A DNA stretch of 64,000 nt from Paenibacillus polysaccharolyticus (GCF_900102085.1 NZ_FMVM01000009.1:124001-188000); one strand, 5' to 3'. Counted from the stretch's first letter, positions 16,035 through 24,755 are shown. Notes: a model not told the origin generated them from the sequence alone. Program-made: numbers and translations.

Positions 16035-17678
16035 TTAGAACTGATACGATTCGAATCGCATGGCATTGGTGATGGCGTTCCATACATCCGCAGTTTCGCC
16101 GCCCATATACCAGTAAGCCAGTCCTGCAATGTTTCGCTCACCACTCATCCGAACTTTGGCAGACAAGGAGCGACTCTCTTCCGCCCAGATGGCTCGTGCC
16201 ACCGAGTTAGACGTGTAGTTAATGATATACTGTTTCAGCTGTGTATCCCAGTTCCTTAGCGAACCTGATGCCAATGCCCGAACTCCTTGCTCTCCCAGTG
16301 TAATGTCCCAGGAAGCTGTTGCAGGATTCACGGTGGACCAATCCCGCGTATATAGTGGAAGCGCCAAAATAGTCTTGGTACGTGGTACCTCGGAGAGCAT
16401 CTTTGTCAGTGCTCGATCCACCCATGGAAGCGAAGCGACCGAACCGGGCTTGGGGTCACCGTTCCAATGCTCTTCATAACTCATAAGTACCATATAATCC
16501 GAGATCGCCCCCAGCTTGACATAGTCAAAGGCTGCTGTCCAATCTGAACCGAGATTGGGAGATACATCAACCGATACCACAGCGCCAAGTGTGTGCAAGG
16601 ATTTCGTTAACGAAGTCACAAACGCGGTAAAACCTTCGCGATCGACAGGATCTACATTTTCAAAATCCACATTAATACCGCCGAGTTTATATTTTTTCAC
16701 ATAAGCACTCACTTGATTGACAACTGCTTCCCGGTTCGCTGAGCTCGACAGCATCTGATGTGTCATCTCTTTGTTGGAACGATTACCCAGCATCGGCCAC
16801 AACGCTCTGCCCGAAGCAGATGCCCAAGAGATCAATGTAGCATTGGCGTGATCCGAAACGTTCATATCTTGATTCAGGAAAAACCAACGCGGAACGACCG
16901 TGTTCACAGGCGACTGGTCGACTTGTCTTATAAATTCTGCTGTCGATGAATTGTACTGCCATCCCAGTTGAATCCCATGATCCTGCTTCCGCTGAATTTG
17001 CGTGGCCCATGTGTTGTTTTGCAAGATCGAATCCAGCATCACTGCTGCCTCTTCCCGTGTGACTTGGTCAGCCGGCCGGAACATGCCGCTACTTCCGCGC
17101 ATTAATCCAAGTTGATGCACCTTCTGTACATATGGAAGAGCCCAGCTTGAGATGTCCGCTGCGTCTACATATGTATTGTATATACTATCGCTTGCCACAG
17201 GGTGCTGTTTCAGCATACGAACAAGCAAAGCAGCTGCCTCTTCCCGTGTAATGGAAGCGTTAGGCTGAAACTGGTTCTGGCCTTTACCCTCAAGAATCGA
17301 TAGATTAGTCATCGCAGCTACGTTACCGTAATACCAAGCTTTCGCCGAAATATCTGCAAAAGGTTTAATGTTGTTTGAAACTGGCTCTAGTCCGAGCAAT
17401 CGAACCGCAAATGATGCAAATTCAGCGCGTGTGACCGCTTTTTTCGGTTCAAACGTGTGCTCCGTTGTTCCTGCTACAATCCCTTTTTGTACCAGTCGCG
17501 CAATGGCTTCTTTTGCGAAGCTTTTGCTTGTATCCTGAAAGGTCGGCTGCCCACTCCCCGCCCCGTTAACGATACTTCCATTTCCAATCACTGAACCGAA
17601 TAAAATGACGCCGCTTAATACGATCTTCCATACGGGATGAAAGGTTCGAGAAGCTCTATTATCATTTACTATTTTCAC
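16035..17678 (-). CDS. S-layer-anchored GH18 family protein with three SLH domains
   Basis: A 547-residue exported protein. After a signal peptide (about 18-40, WKIVLSGVILFGSVIGNGS) come three SLH domains (about 46-95, 105-155, 168-220; TRAEFASFAVRLLG, TREEAAALLVRML, TREEAAVMLDSIL) that bind pyruvylated secondary cell-wall polymer. Residues 235-547 form a GH18 barrel with the catalytic line LGGINVDFE (Glu340) and a YaaH-like end GLAYWYMGGE. It probably acts on peptidoglycan or chitin-like amino-sugar polymers at the cell surface. The GTG at 17678 is preferred because GTGAGG lies 9 bases upstream. That ribosome binding site is inside the 3-prime arm of a strong terminator hairpin (17681-17739), so expression may be attenuated. 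Confidence 0.88.
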   Translation of the reverse strand: MKIVNDNRASRTFHPVWKIVLSGVILFGSVIGNGSIVNGAGSGQPTFQDTSKSFAKEAIARLVQKGIVAGTTEHTFEPKKAVTRAEFASFAVRLLGLEPVSNNIKPFADISAKAWYYGNVAAMTNLSILEGKGQNQFQPNASITREEAAALLVRMLKQHPVASDSIYNTYVDAADISSWALPYVQKVHQLGLMRGSSGMFRPADQVTREEAAVMLDSILQNNTWATQIQRKQDHGIQLGWQYNSSTAEFIRQVDQSPVNTVVPRWFFLNQDMNVSDHANATLISWASASGRALWPMLGNRSNKEMTHQMLSSSANREAVVNQVSAYVKKYKLGGINVDFENVDPVDREGFTAFVTSLTKSLHTLGAVVSVDVSPNLGSDWTAAFDYVKLGAISDYMVLMSYEEHWNGDPKPGSVASLPWVDRALTKMLSEVPRTKTILALPLYTRDWSTVNPATASWDITLGEQGVRALASGSLRNWDTQLKQYIINYTSNSVARAIWAEESRSLSAKVRMSGERNIAGLAYWYMGGETADVWNAITNAMRFESYQF

Positions 17679-17680
17679 AT

Positions 17681-17739
17681 TAAAAAGCCTCACTTCAATA
17701 GATTACGATCTTCATTATCGTATCAAATTGAAGCGAGGC
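17681..17739 (-). terminator. Strong terminator or attenuator hairpin directly before the GH18 start codon
   Basis: On the minus strand GCCTC-G-CTTCAAT (17739-17727) pairs with ATTGAAG-T-GAGGC (17699-17687) to make 13 continuous pairs including one G-U, with a second inner stem GATACGAT/ATCG-ATC, and five Us follow at 17686-17682. It ends the nitroreductase transcript. Its U run reaches to within 3 bases of the GH18 GTG, and it contains that gene's ribosome binding site. Confidence 0.75.
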
Positions 17740-17772
17740 CGTATGTGGTTAAATATTGGTAATGTTCAAGAA

Positions 17773-17827
17773 TTACTTGTGTACTTTGACGCGCTCTTCC
17801 TTACTTGTGTACTTTGACACGCTCTTC
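17773..17827. repeat. 27-bp tandem duplication of the nitroreductase 3-prime end
   Basis: The sequences at 17773-17799 and 17801-17827 are identical except for one G/A change, separated by one base. The right copy encodes the last eight codons and stop of the nitroreductase (EERVKVHK-stop); the left copy repeats them after the stop. Confidence 0.85.
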
Positions 17828-18400
17828 GATTGGTTGGAACTCTTTCTCGCCTGGGGTTGCGGTTGGTTTACCAAACGGCATCTGAGCGATCAGTCTCCAG
17901 TGCTCCGGAATATTCCATTCTTGCTTCACTTTTTCATCAATCAGTGGATTATAGTGTTGCAGGGATGCCCCCAGTCCTTCTTGCTCCAATGCAGTCCAAA
18001 TGACCAGTTGCAACATACCATTGGATTGGTTAGACCAGATCGGGAAGTTGTCTGCGTAAGCAGCAAAGTTTTGTTGAAGCTGAGCTACCACATTGTTGTC
18101 TTCGAAAAACAGAACCGTACCGTAGCCACTACGGAAACCTGCCATTTTCTCAGCTGTGGATTGGAATGCCTCTTCGTTGCCCACAACTTCACGCAAAATT
18201 TCTTCCGTGTGATTCCATAGTTTATCATGCTGTTCACCAAGCAATACGACTGCCCGGGAAGTCTGTGAGTTAAATGCAGTTGGTGTATACTTTACCGCTT
18301 CTTCGACGATTTCCTGAATTTTAGCATCCGAGATTGTGGATTCCTTACTGATTCCATAATAAGATCTTCTGTTCTTCAACGCATCAAAAAAAGTAGACAT
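17801..18400 (-). CDS. Nitroreductase-family FMN oxidoreductase (Frm2/HBN1-like)
   Basis: A 199-residue protein starting MSTFFDALKNRRSYYGISKE; the RRSYY segment is the FMN-phosphate-binding loop of nitroreductases. Further motifs are VKYTPTAFNSQTSRAVVLLG, WSNQSNGMLQLVIWTALEQEGLGASLQHYNP and MPFGKPTATPGEKEF. The compact form matches the Frm2/HBN1/YdgI-like subfamily of NAD(P)H oxidoreductases acting on nitro compounds, quinones or lipid peroxides. GGAGG lies 9 bases before the ATG. The last eight codons are duplicated just past the stop, and a terminator follows. Confidence 0.9.
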   Translation of the reverse strand: MSTFFDALKNRRSYYGISKESTISDAKIQEIVEEAVKYTPTAFNSQTSRAVVLLGEQHDKLWNHTEEILREVVGNEEAFQSTAEKMAGFRSGYGTVLFFEDNNVVAQLQQNFAAYADNFPIWSNQSNGMLQLVIWTALEQEGLGASLQHYNPLIDEKVKQEWNIPEHWRLIAQMPFGKPTATPGEKEFQPIEERVKVHK

Positions 18401-18502
18401 TCATATACGCCTCCTAAGTCATTTGTAGTTCATTGCCGATAAGGTAACTATAATATAGTAACATACATTAGTCAATAAACTATTTTATTTTCATTATATT
18501 AT

Positions 18503-18751
18503 TTAATCCCTCTTACGATAGTCTGCCCGGTATTTCTCTTCTGTAGCCGAATTACTTTTCGTCTGATCCTTATTCTTCTCTTCCTGCGCTTCCATGTTCA
18601 AATCTTGCATTGGAATCGGATCAACCGTTTGTTCTTGCTCGTATCGATCCAACATGCTTTCATGTTCAGTCTTATGTTGCTCCGGGTGGTCTGGCGGCAT
18701 TTTATCTCGTTTGCCATTTTCCCGTTGTTGCGCCGGTGTTTGCTTCTCCAT
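18503..18751 (-). CDS. Small hydrophilic protein, Gln/Glu/Lys-rich
   Basis: An 82-residue highly charged protein (MEKQTPAQQRENGKRDKMPP ... EEKYRADYRKRD) with no hydrophobic core, so likely disordered. GGAGG precedes the ATG at a normal distance. No family is recognised. It is a single gene about 100 bp upstream (in minus sense) of nothing obvious; the next gene on that strand is the nitroreductase 102 bp away. Confidence 0.65.
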   Translation of the reverse strand: MEKQTPAQQRENGKRDKMPPDHPEQHKTEHESMLDRYEQEQTVDPIPMQDLNMEAQEEKNKDQTKSNSATEEKYRADYRKRD

Positions 18752-18991
18752 TCACTTTTCGCCTCCTGTAATCGTCTTTTTCTCGTTACCTTTCTTTACC
18801 TGTTCGTTTGGCATTCTAAACATCTGCGTTACGTGAAGGGTGCTGACCCTTGCTCGCTATTTGATCATGGTTATAAAATAAAGCTAAAGAAGCCGACCAC
18901 GATGAATCTGCGGTTCGGCTTCTACATGGCAACCATTTATTCCTCGTTTACGCTAACAGCGCTAAACTTCGTTTCAACATCCCTATCGACC

Positions 18992-19849
18992 CTACAGCTG
19001 CCGATGCAGCTGGCTTCGATACAGATCAGGCGAACAGCCCACGCTTTGTTTAAAAATTCGGCTAAAATGAGACAGCCTTTTAAAACCAGACAATCGACTG
19101 GCCTCCGTCACACTCATCTCGGGCTGAAACTGGAATAGCAGTTTCGCCTGATTAATACGCCGGTCATACAAGTACTTAAATATGGTCAGTCCCGTCATCT
19201 CCTTGAACATACCTGCCAAATAGGGCTTGGACAGATGTAGTTCCTGAGCGAGATCATCCAGACCGATGTCATGCATGTAATTCGTATCCACGTATCGGAT
19301 GATATGCTGGACATGTCTTTCTTTTTCCGATGAAGAACGCTGTTCCTGCACATGTCCCTGACAGATCTCTGCTACACAATATAACAGATCACAGACCCGG
19401 ATATGCATACGCTCCTGTCTAAATCTGGATGAGTGAGAAGATAACTGGTGCAGATCATGTAGCAGTGCTTCAAATTCAGCGCGAACCTCACCGGTCAGGT
19501 TCACCCGGCAATTGCCCAGCTCATCGAACGGCTTCAGCACTTCATGGATGCGTTCGGGATGCAGGCTTTTACGAATGGCAGAAGGGTCGAAATGAAGCGT
19601 TGTGCGAACGTAAGGTTTTCCAACTTTGGGATGCGGCCGATGCAAAGTCAGTCCATGCATTAACACCAAGTCCCCCGGCTCCAGTGCATATACCCGATCT
19701 CCAATAATATAAGTGCATTCCCCTTCATGAAAATAATAAATCTCATAGTGTGGATGCGAATGAAATCCGTCCGAATTACCCGGGTCAAACTGACTGGTGG
19801 CTCTATAGGTATACGCCAGTGGGGAATTAAACTGCATCATGCTTGGCAC
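18992..19849 (-). CDS. AraC-family regulator with cupin sensor domain
   Basis: A 285-residue regulator. The N-terminal cupin (SDGFHSHPHYEIYYFHEGECTYIIGDRVYALEPGDLVLMHGLTLHRP) would bind a small sugar-like effector. The C-terminal pair of helix-turn-helix motifs (IGLDDLAQELHLSKPYLAGMFKEMTGLTIFKYLYDRRINQAKLL; SVTEASRLSGFKRLSHFSRIFKQSVGCSPDLYR) binds DNA. The start is placed at the GTG at 19849 because AGGAGG lies 7 bases upstream; the ATG six bases further in is too far from it. No obvious target gene adjoins; glutathione peroxidase is 77 bp away on the same strand but an unrelated role is more likely. Confidence 0.9.
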   Translation of the reverse strand: MPSMMQFNSPLAYTYRATSQFDPGNSDGFHSHPHYEIYYFHEGECTYIIGDRVYALEPGDLVLMHGLTLHRPHPKVGKPYVRTTLHFDPSAIRKSLHPERIHEVLKPFDELGNCRVNLTGEVRAEFEALLHDLHQLSSHSSRFRQERMHIRVCDLLYCVAEICQGHVQEQRSSSEKERHVQHIIRYVDTNYMHDIGLDDLAQELHLSKPYLAGMFKEMTGLTIFKYLYDRRINQAKLLFQFQPEMSVTEASRLSGFKRLSHFSRIFKQSVGCSPDLYRSQLHRQL

Positions 19850-19926
19850 ATCATCACCTCCTGTGCAAAAAAAGAAAGCGGGATACAACGTTATGCTTGG
19901 TTGCCCCGCTAATGTTCATCTAAATT

Positions 19927-20475
19927 TTATAACAACTCTCGGATACTTGCTTTGATCTCGTCCATGGAATCCACCGGCTCGAAGCGCCGAACGACTTGAC
20001 CTTCTGCATCAATCAGGAATTTGGTGAAATTCCATTTGATCGCATCGCCGTGCAGCCACTCTGGTGCTTTGTCTGCCACCATCAGCTTGAGCAGTTTGGC
20101 CTGAATGTCGCTTTCATCAAAGCCGGCAAACGGACCTGACTTTTTCAAAAAGTCGTACAACGGATGCGCTTCCTCTCCATTCACATCCAGTTTCGCAAAC
20201 ATCGGGAATTTCACCCCGTAGTTGATCTGACAGAAAGACTCGGCCTCAGCACTGCTACCCGGTTCCTGCTCGGCAAACTGATTACATGGGAAGCCAATGA
20301 CCTGCAATCCCTGATCCTTGTACTCATCATATAACTTCTGGATATCATCGAATTGATGTGTATATTTACATTTGCTTGCCGTGTTCACAATCAGTACAGG
20401 CTTTCCTTCATATTGAAAGAGCGGAAAACGCTCTCCACTCGTTCTCGTCACAGTGAAATCATAGATCGTTGGCAT
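19927..20475 (-). CDS. Glutathione peroxidase family thiol peroxidase
   Basis: A 182-residue thioredoxin-fold peroxidase. The peroxidatic Cys36 lies in NTASKCKYT (usual ASKCGLT), the second conserved Cys in GFPCNQF about 35 residues later, and the late motif is KWNFTKFLI. In bacteria this non-seleno family reduces peroxides, usually with thioredoxin as donor. The ATG at 20475 begins MPTIYDFTV as in homologues; a GAGGTG is 12 bases upstream, and an in-frame TTG at 20496 is the alternative start. Single-gene unit. Confidence 0.9.
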   Translation of the reverse strand: MPTIYDFTVTRTSGERFPLFQYEGKPVLIVNTASKCKYTHQFDDIQKLYDEYKDQGLQVIGFPCNQFAEQEPGSSAEAESFCQINYGVKFPMFAKLDVNGEEAHPLYDFLKKSGPFAGFDESDIQAKLLKLMVADKAPEWLHGDAIKWNFTKFLIDAEGQVVRRFEPVDSMDEIKASIRELL

Positions 20476-20561
20476 AAGTCGAAGTGCACCTCGCAATAGT
20501 ATGTAGTTACTTGTTTTGTAGAGTCATCTTTCATTATATACGAAGTCAGTCATGACGAATA

Positions 20562-21041
20562 CTAAGATTGCAAAGCCACATAAACATCGATCTCGTTATT
20601 GACACTATCCGGCTGGTAGCGTTCATCCCAAATTTCAAAATCATAACACTCAGGTGTGTATCCAGCATCCTCTAACCACTGTCCATAGATGTAGTCATAT
20701 GTATCACCTATGTCGGATTCTAGTCCTCTGTGCGTACATGTAACGTATGAACGAGCTGGCACATGATGAATAATCATTCCAGGCGGCGTGCCCTCCGTCT
20801 CGTTTACTTCATAGCATAATACATGTGCGAATGGATCTACTTTGGCATTAAAATCCTCATAGGACGGATACAGCTGCATTAAGAGAACCTGGTCGTTTTT
20901 ACGATGCTTGATCTGATCCCTCTTCTCTATTAACTTATCATAAAGATTCTGTCGTAATCCTGCCTCAAACTCTTCCACCGTAGCTTCAATGCGATACCCT
21001 GCAACATGAAATGCAGCCAATGTAACGATCTTCGTTTCCAT
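20562..21041 (-). CDS. GyrI-like small-molecule-binding domain protein
   Basis: A 159-residue single-domain protein starting METKIVTLAAFHVAGYRIEA at the ATG at 21041 after GGGGAG. It resembles the GyrI-like/effector-binding fold found alone or fused to AraC regulators: VAGYRIEA strand, CYEVNETEGTPPGMIIHHVPARSYVTCTHRG, YDYIYGQWLEDAGYTPECYDFEIWDERYQ, and final IDVYVALQS. Members bind or hydrolyse small hydrophobic molecules or act as gyrase/toxin modulators. The exact ligand is unknown. It heads the left end of an array of small adaptive enzymes. Confidence 0.82.
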   Translation of the reverse strand: METKIVTLAAFHVAGYRIEATVEEFEAGLRQNLYDKLIEKRDQIKHRKNDQVLLMQLYPSYEDFNAKVDPFAHVLCYEVNETEGTPPGMIIHHVPARSYVTCTHRGLESDIGDTYDYIYGQWLEDAGYTPECYDFEIWDERYQPDSVNNEIDVYVALQS

Positions 21042-21117
21042 CTTTTTCTCCCCCAATGAAAAAATAGAATACAAACCGTTTTAACGTTGCATTTACCCGA
21101 AAAAGATACGACAAAAA

Positions 21118-21975
21118 CTATGTCCACTCTTGCCAATGTTGCTCCAGAAAAATCACTTCTCTCTCGTAGTGAGCCAGATGACCTTCTTCAACCATTTTCA
21201 CAAAGGCTAAGTCTCCTGCTAATGCACGATCCTCTAAAGTTTTGCACATAAAGCGAATACGTGACACGACCCAATCTTTCAGATCAGGTGGAACATGTGA
21301 ACCGTAAGCTTTCATAAACAATTCAATGCGTTTTTTCCGAACGTTTGCGTGCATTTCTCTATCATATGAGGTAACTGATTTCTCTTGCTCTTCAACCTTG
21401 GGCGAAAAATTCGCAAGAGGTACACACGTATATAAAGTATAGGCAATATCCCACATACGCGGCCCCGGGTATGCCAGATCAAAATCAATAATGCCCTGCG
21501 GCAAACCTTGTCTGAACACGATGTTGTATAAAGCAAAGTCGTTATGGCAGACCACTTCGGAATCCTCTGAATTTGTATCTACTGATTCATGTGAGTGTTC
21601 ATCTCTACCTATACCTGGATAAAGGTTATCAGGCTGTTCCACCGTGGTGAAATTTACGGTTGCATCGTGGTAGGCTCTTAATAAATGGGCAACGGCAATC
21701 AGTGATTCGTCTGACCACATGTAGCTTTCGATCTCCGGATAATCATTACCCGGGACGTCTCCGTCAAGGTAAGAGAGTATTTCCCTGCCCTTCTCATCCA
21801 TGCCCAGATACTTCGGTGCCTGATGGAAGCCTTCTTTTTCCAGATGCGAGAGCAGTTCGTGTACATAACGATTTGCGTTAATACTCGGGTCACTACCCCG
21901 GCGAACCGTATCACCAACGCGCACAACTTCATTCACGTTACCACCTGTTAACTTCTCCTCCGGTTGTTGAGACAA
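21118..21975 (-). CDS. APH-family phosphotransferase
   Basis: A 285-residue kinase-like protein. Motifs of the aminoglycoside phosphotransferase/choline kinase fold are present: a nucleotide loop region (GGNVNEVVRVGDTVRR), catalytic VCHNDFALYNIVF (Asp in HND) and metal-binding IIDFDLAYPGPRMWDIAY. It would phosphorylate a small hydroxyl compound with ATP or GTP; an aminoglycoside substrate is possible but unproven. The TTG at 21975 is used, 7 bases after GGGGGG; an in-frame GTG at 21936 has an AGGTGG nearby and is the alternative. It follows two small genes on the same strand with 14-bp spacing. Confidence 0.87.
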   Translation of the reverse strand: MSQQPEEKLTGGNVNEVVRVGDTVRRGSDPSINANRYVHELLSHLEKEGFHQAPKYLGMDEKGREILSYLDGDVPGNDYPEIESYMWSDESLIAVAHLLRAYHDATVNFTTVEQPDNLYPGIGRDEHSHESVDTNSEDSEVVCHNDFALYNIVFRQGLPQGIIDFDLAYPGPRMWDIAYTLYTCVPLANFSPKVEEQEKSVTSYDREMHANVRKKRIELFMKAYGSHVPPDLKDWVVSRIRFMCKTLEDRALAGDLAFVKMVEEGHLAHYEREVIFLEQHWQEWT

Positions 21976-21989
21976 CTTAAGTCCCCCCT

Positions 21990-22271
21990 CTATGTGTAAT
22001 TCTCTGGCCGCTCCTGCTGACGTTTATTTTTGTTTTTGTACGTTCCTGGGAAACCGGCAACCAGCAATACAAATCCAACAAAAAACATGAAATATACGAG
22101 TAGTCCTGTGGGTACATCTACTGTCTGTGTAACTTCTCGCAAACCTTGCTCCGATCCGCTTCCCGCCTCAATCAGTGCTGTTGATAAGCGGATGGACATT
22201 CGTTCAAGCGTGGATATGAACACACTCGCAACCATCAATACGACACCCAAAATCTTATTCATCTGATTCAA
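21990..22271 (-). CDS. Small membrane protein with two transmembrane helices
   Basis: A 93-residue protein with helices at about 5-25 (ILGVVLMVASVFISTL) and 62-83 (GLLVYFMFFVGFVLLVAGFPG), and a positively charged tail KNKNKRQQER. The TTG at 22271 has GGAGGAGG 7 bases upstream and is a better start than any upstream codon. No family is recognised. Close spacing (14 bp to the phosphotransferase, 16 bp to the upstream gene) suggests an operon of three. Confidence 0.72.
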   Translation of the reverse strand: MNQMNKILGVVLMVASVFISTLERMSIRLSTALIEAGSGSEQGLREVTQTVDVPTGLLVYFMFFVGFVLLVAGFPGTYKNKNKRQQERPENYT

Positions 22272-22287
22272 AATGTAACCTCCTCCT

Positions 22288-22563
22288 CTATTCAAAACAA
22301 ATCTCGCTGTACACTCCAGTCAAAAAGGTCTTTAGCGTTTGAGCCAGTGCATAGTGATTAGGCAGATCTTTAGCAATAACGCCTCCAATATTACCTGCCT
22401 CGCCTTGGGTTAGGCACGTTAGTTGAAGCTCATTCGAATTCCCATATATGTATGAGAGTAAGTATTCCAGTGGCGGTTCTTGATATATTCGAATTTTGGT
22501 ACCTGCCCAGATCGGCTCCTGATCCTGAATCTCCTCCATTGGAATCCATACTTCTGTTGTCAA
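22288..22563 (-). CDS. Small hypothetical protein
   Basis: A 91-residue soluble protein (start TTEVWIPMEEIQDQEPIWAG after the initiator) with an AAGGAGG 8 bases before the TTG at 22563. It has Tyr/Leu-rich strands (IRIYQEPPLEYLLSYIYGNSN) and an end of KTFLTGVYSEICFE. Its size and look are those of small Bacillales proteins in front of immunity or stress genes, but no family is recognised. It is first in a probable operon with the small membrane protein and the phosphotransferase. Confidence 0.62.
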   Translation of the reverse strand: MTTEVWIPMEEIQDQEPIWAGTKIRIYQEPPLEYLLSYIYGNSNELQLTCLTQGEAGNIGGVIAKDLPNHYALAQTLKTFLTGVYSEICFE

Positions 22564-22794
22564 AACAACAACCTCCTTCAATACACTTCACCTTAATTAT
22601 AATCCATGTTCTTCCATTAAGGAATTTCTATAACTCTTTAAACGAGGTATGCAGTAGTTTTTATTCCGGAGTTTTCACCAATGCTTCTACGAATGAAGCT
22701 ATACTTAGTTTCATAAGGTCGTTTCCTTGTATATCAAATAGCACCGTCATCTCTGACGGCGCCTGGTATACTCATTTACTACTCCCAAATTGTC

Positions 22795-23334
22795 TTACGT
22801 AGCTAAAATGTGATGCAATTCCATATGACTTTCGAGAAAAGTAGCACGTTCGACATGGTACAAATCATATATGGACTGCTTCGCATTAATGGACTGCGTG
22901 ACCTCTGGATACAGGTCATTGGAGAGGTTAACGTAAGGTAGTTTCTCCACCGCTTTGCGGGAACGAACATTTTGTTTGCGTATTTTCATAAAAACCGTCT
23001 GTATATCTTGTTCAAGAAACAATTCTGTCAAAAACGCGGACTTGGCTCTTTGACTGTATCCTTGTCCGAAATAAGGAGCACCAATCCAAGTTGCCAGAAA
23101 TCCAGTCTGGTTGACAATGTGATACAGATCAATAGTGCCAATTGCGGTGCCTGTTTCATTCAAAATCGTACGCGTTATAACACTTCCCTGTTCTTCTTCT
23201 GCGATCAACTGCCTCGTTAAAAACATAAATTCCTCTTGCGACTGACATGCATAACGAACATAAGGGGAAACTGCGGGATCCATCATCAAGCTGTACAGAG
23301 ATTGACATTCATGCATCTCACGCTTCTTCAACAT
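22795..23334 (-). CDS. GNAT-family acetyltransferase (RimJ/RimL-like)
   Basis: A 179-residue acetyltransferase. The GNAT fold shows IGTIDLYHIVNQTGFLATWIGAPYFGQGYSQRAKSAFLTELF, where FGQGYSQ is a variant of the acetyl-CoA loop R/QxxGxG/A, and TVFMKIRKQNVRSRKAVEKLPYV as the last motif. It would transfer acetyl from acetyl-CoA to an amine. The ATG at 23334 lies 8 bases after GGGTGG; in-frame codons up to 23358 lack a site. The 22564-22794 interval downstream holds only a short hairpin at 22744-22761. Confidence 0.82.
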   Translation of the reverse strand: MLKKREMHECQSLYSLMMDPAVSPYVRYACQSQEEFMFLTRQLIAEEEQGSVITRTILNETGTAIGTIDLYHIVNQTGFLATWIGAPYFGQGYSQRAKSAFLTELFLEQDIQTVFMKIRKQNVRSRKAVEKLPYVNLSNDLYPEVTQSINAKQSIYDLYHVERATFLESHMELHHILAT

Positions 23335-23493
23335 TCTGTCTACCACCCAATCCTTCAAGTTCGCTAGATCAAAGCAAAATTAAGTATAACCATGATTGTG
23401 TGGCATTTAATGAATTCTACTTGCGGCTTGTGTAAAAATTCATGAGAAATTACGAGTGAACTCGCATCACCTTTTTTGAGAAAACATACTAAA

Positions 23494-23526
23494 GCGGCAT
23501 GTCCCTGGTTATAAGAAACATGCCGC
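23494..23526 (-). terminator. Probable terminator after the GH5 endoglucanase
   Basis: A 9-bp perfect stem GCGGCATGT/ACATGCCGC lies 26 bp past the endoglucanase stop. The U run on the minus strand is interrupted, so termination may be partial. Confidence 0.55.
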
Positions 23527-23552
23527 CCCATTCTTCCTTCTGACAATATCAA

Positions 23553-24755
23553 TTATTGCATGCCTTGCATGATCGCATTAATGATATTTTGCTGTGTTAC
23601 CGTATTGTTAAACCGGTTGAACAGCGCGAATCCATGCTGGCCGTTGAACCCGTTGTCCCAATAAACCGGAACCATTTTATATTTTTTCGCCTTGGCAGTC
23701 ACGGCTTTGGCATAAACCGCTCGATAGGTACTGTTGCTGGAATCGTAAGAAGATTTGTCAATGGAACCGAACTCACCCATAACGACTGGATAACCTTGAG
23801 TCACAAATTTATCGTACATAGATTTGAACTGAGATTCCAAGTAATCCTCTTGCCCCCATGTCGATCTTTTGGAAGGATTCGTCGCGGTAGCTCCCCATTG
23901 CGTAATGTTTCCATTTTCTTCACCAGCAAAATCCCATGGCGAGTAATAGTGTGCCGAGATCATGATTCGCTTCTGAGAGCTTGGAATGGCGGAAGATCTG
24001 AAATTATCACTTGGAACGACAAAACCATAATTGCCCACAGTGTAGTCTATGTTTGTGTTCCAGCCTGGAACAAGCAACCATCTTGCATTGTTGTTGCCAC
24101 CTGTTTTGCGAACGGTATCCACAAAGATCTGATTGTACGCATTCAAGTTACCATAATAAGACGTATTCGGATTGTTGTAATTTCCGTCAAACACCTCATT
24201 CATAGATTCAAAAATCAGACGTTCGTTATAATTACTGAACTTGTTGGCAACTTGTTGCCACACCTTTTGATACTTCTCACGAATAACGTTCTGATTGCCA
24301 CTGTTCACATGTAACCACGAGCCCGGAATCGAGTGGAACCCGTCTCCATGCATATTGATGACTACGTATAAACCTTCGTTATACGCATAGTCCACCACTT
24401 GCTGTATACGATTAAGCCAAGATGCATTCACTGTATAATTGGGAGCGCTTCCAATATAATTCAGATAAGAAACCGGAATACGAATCGTTTTGAAACCTGC
24501 CGCTTTTACCTTTTTGATCAGCTCAGGTGTGATCGTTGGATTGCCCCATGATGTTTCATTCGGGGTCCCGTTTACGGTAGCTTCCAGCTGATTACCCAGA
24601 TTCCAGCCTGCCCCCATCTCCGCCGTAATCTGCGCAGCGGTTAACGATCTCATATCAGCGGCCGATGCTTTGGAGCCCCATCCCGCAAACGCCGCTGTGG
24701 CCATAAAAAGCAGTGCCAAACTGGCTATGCCAATTTTTTTAAACGTTTTCGTCAT
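23553..24755 (-). CDS. Secreted endoglucanase, glycoside hydrolase family 5
   Basis: A 400-residue extracellular enzyme with a signal peptide (1-33, KKIGIASLALLFMATAAFAG). The single catalytic domain has GWNLGNQLEA, TIRIPVSYLNYIG, the acid/base Glu187 in FESMNE and the nucleophile Glu328 in VVMGEFGS; the GWNLGN start suggests the subfamily-4 group that cleaves cellulose, mixed-linkage glucan or xyloglucan. There is no carbohydrate-binding or S-layer module. GGAGG precedes the ATG by 7 bases. A palindrome-like TACCACAATTATGGTA at 24917-24932 lies about 160 bp upstream. Single-gene unit. Confidence 0.94.
   Translation of the reverse strand: MTKTFKKIGIASLALLFMATAAFAGWGSKASAADMRSLTAAQITAEMGAGWNLGNQLEATVNGTPNETSWGNPTITPELIKKVKAAGFKTIRIPVSYLNYIGSAPNYTVNASWLNRIQQVVDYAYNEGLYVVINMHGDGFHSIPGSWLHVNSGNQNVIREKYQKVWQQVANKFSNYNERLIFESMNEVFDGNYNNPNTSYYGNLNAYNQIFVDTVRKTGGNNNARWLLVPGWNTNIDYTVGNYGFVVPSDNFRSSAIPSSQKRIMISAHYYSPWDFAGEENGNITQWGATATNPSKRSTWGQEDYLESQFKSMYDKFVTQGYPVVMGEFGSIDKSSYDSSNSTYRAVYAKAVTAKAKKYKMVPVYWDNGFNGQHGFALFNRFNNTVTQQNIINAIMQGMQ

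Noticed and set aside
17773-17827. Two 27-bp repeats considered as a CRISPR fragment
   Set aside because: Only two copies with a 1-bp gap, and the repeat is a copy of the neighbouring coding end; no spacers or cas genes.
22744-22761. CCGTCA/TGACGG hairpin, considered as a terminator
   Set aside because: No U run on either strand; left as a possible structure only.
23364-23552. 62-codon minus-strand frame between the acetyltransferase and endoglucanase genes
   Set aside because: It overlaps the endoglucanase terminator, has no ribosome site and no recognisable protein features.
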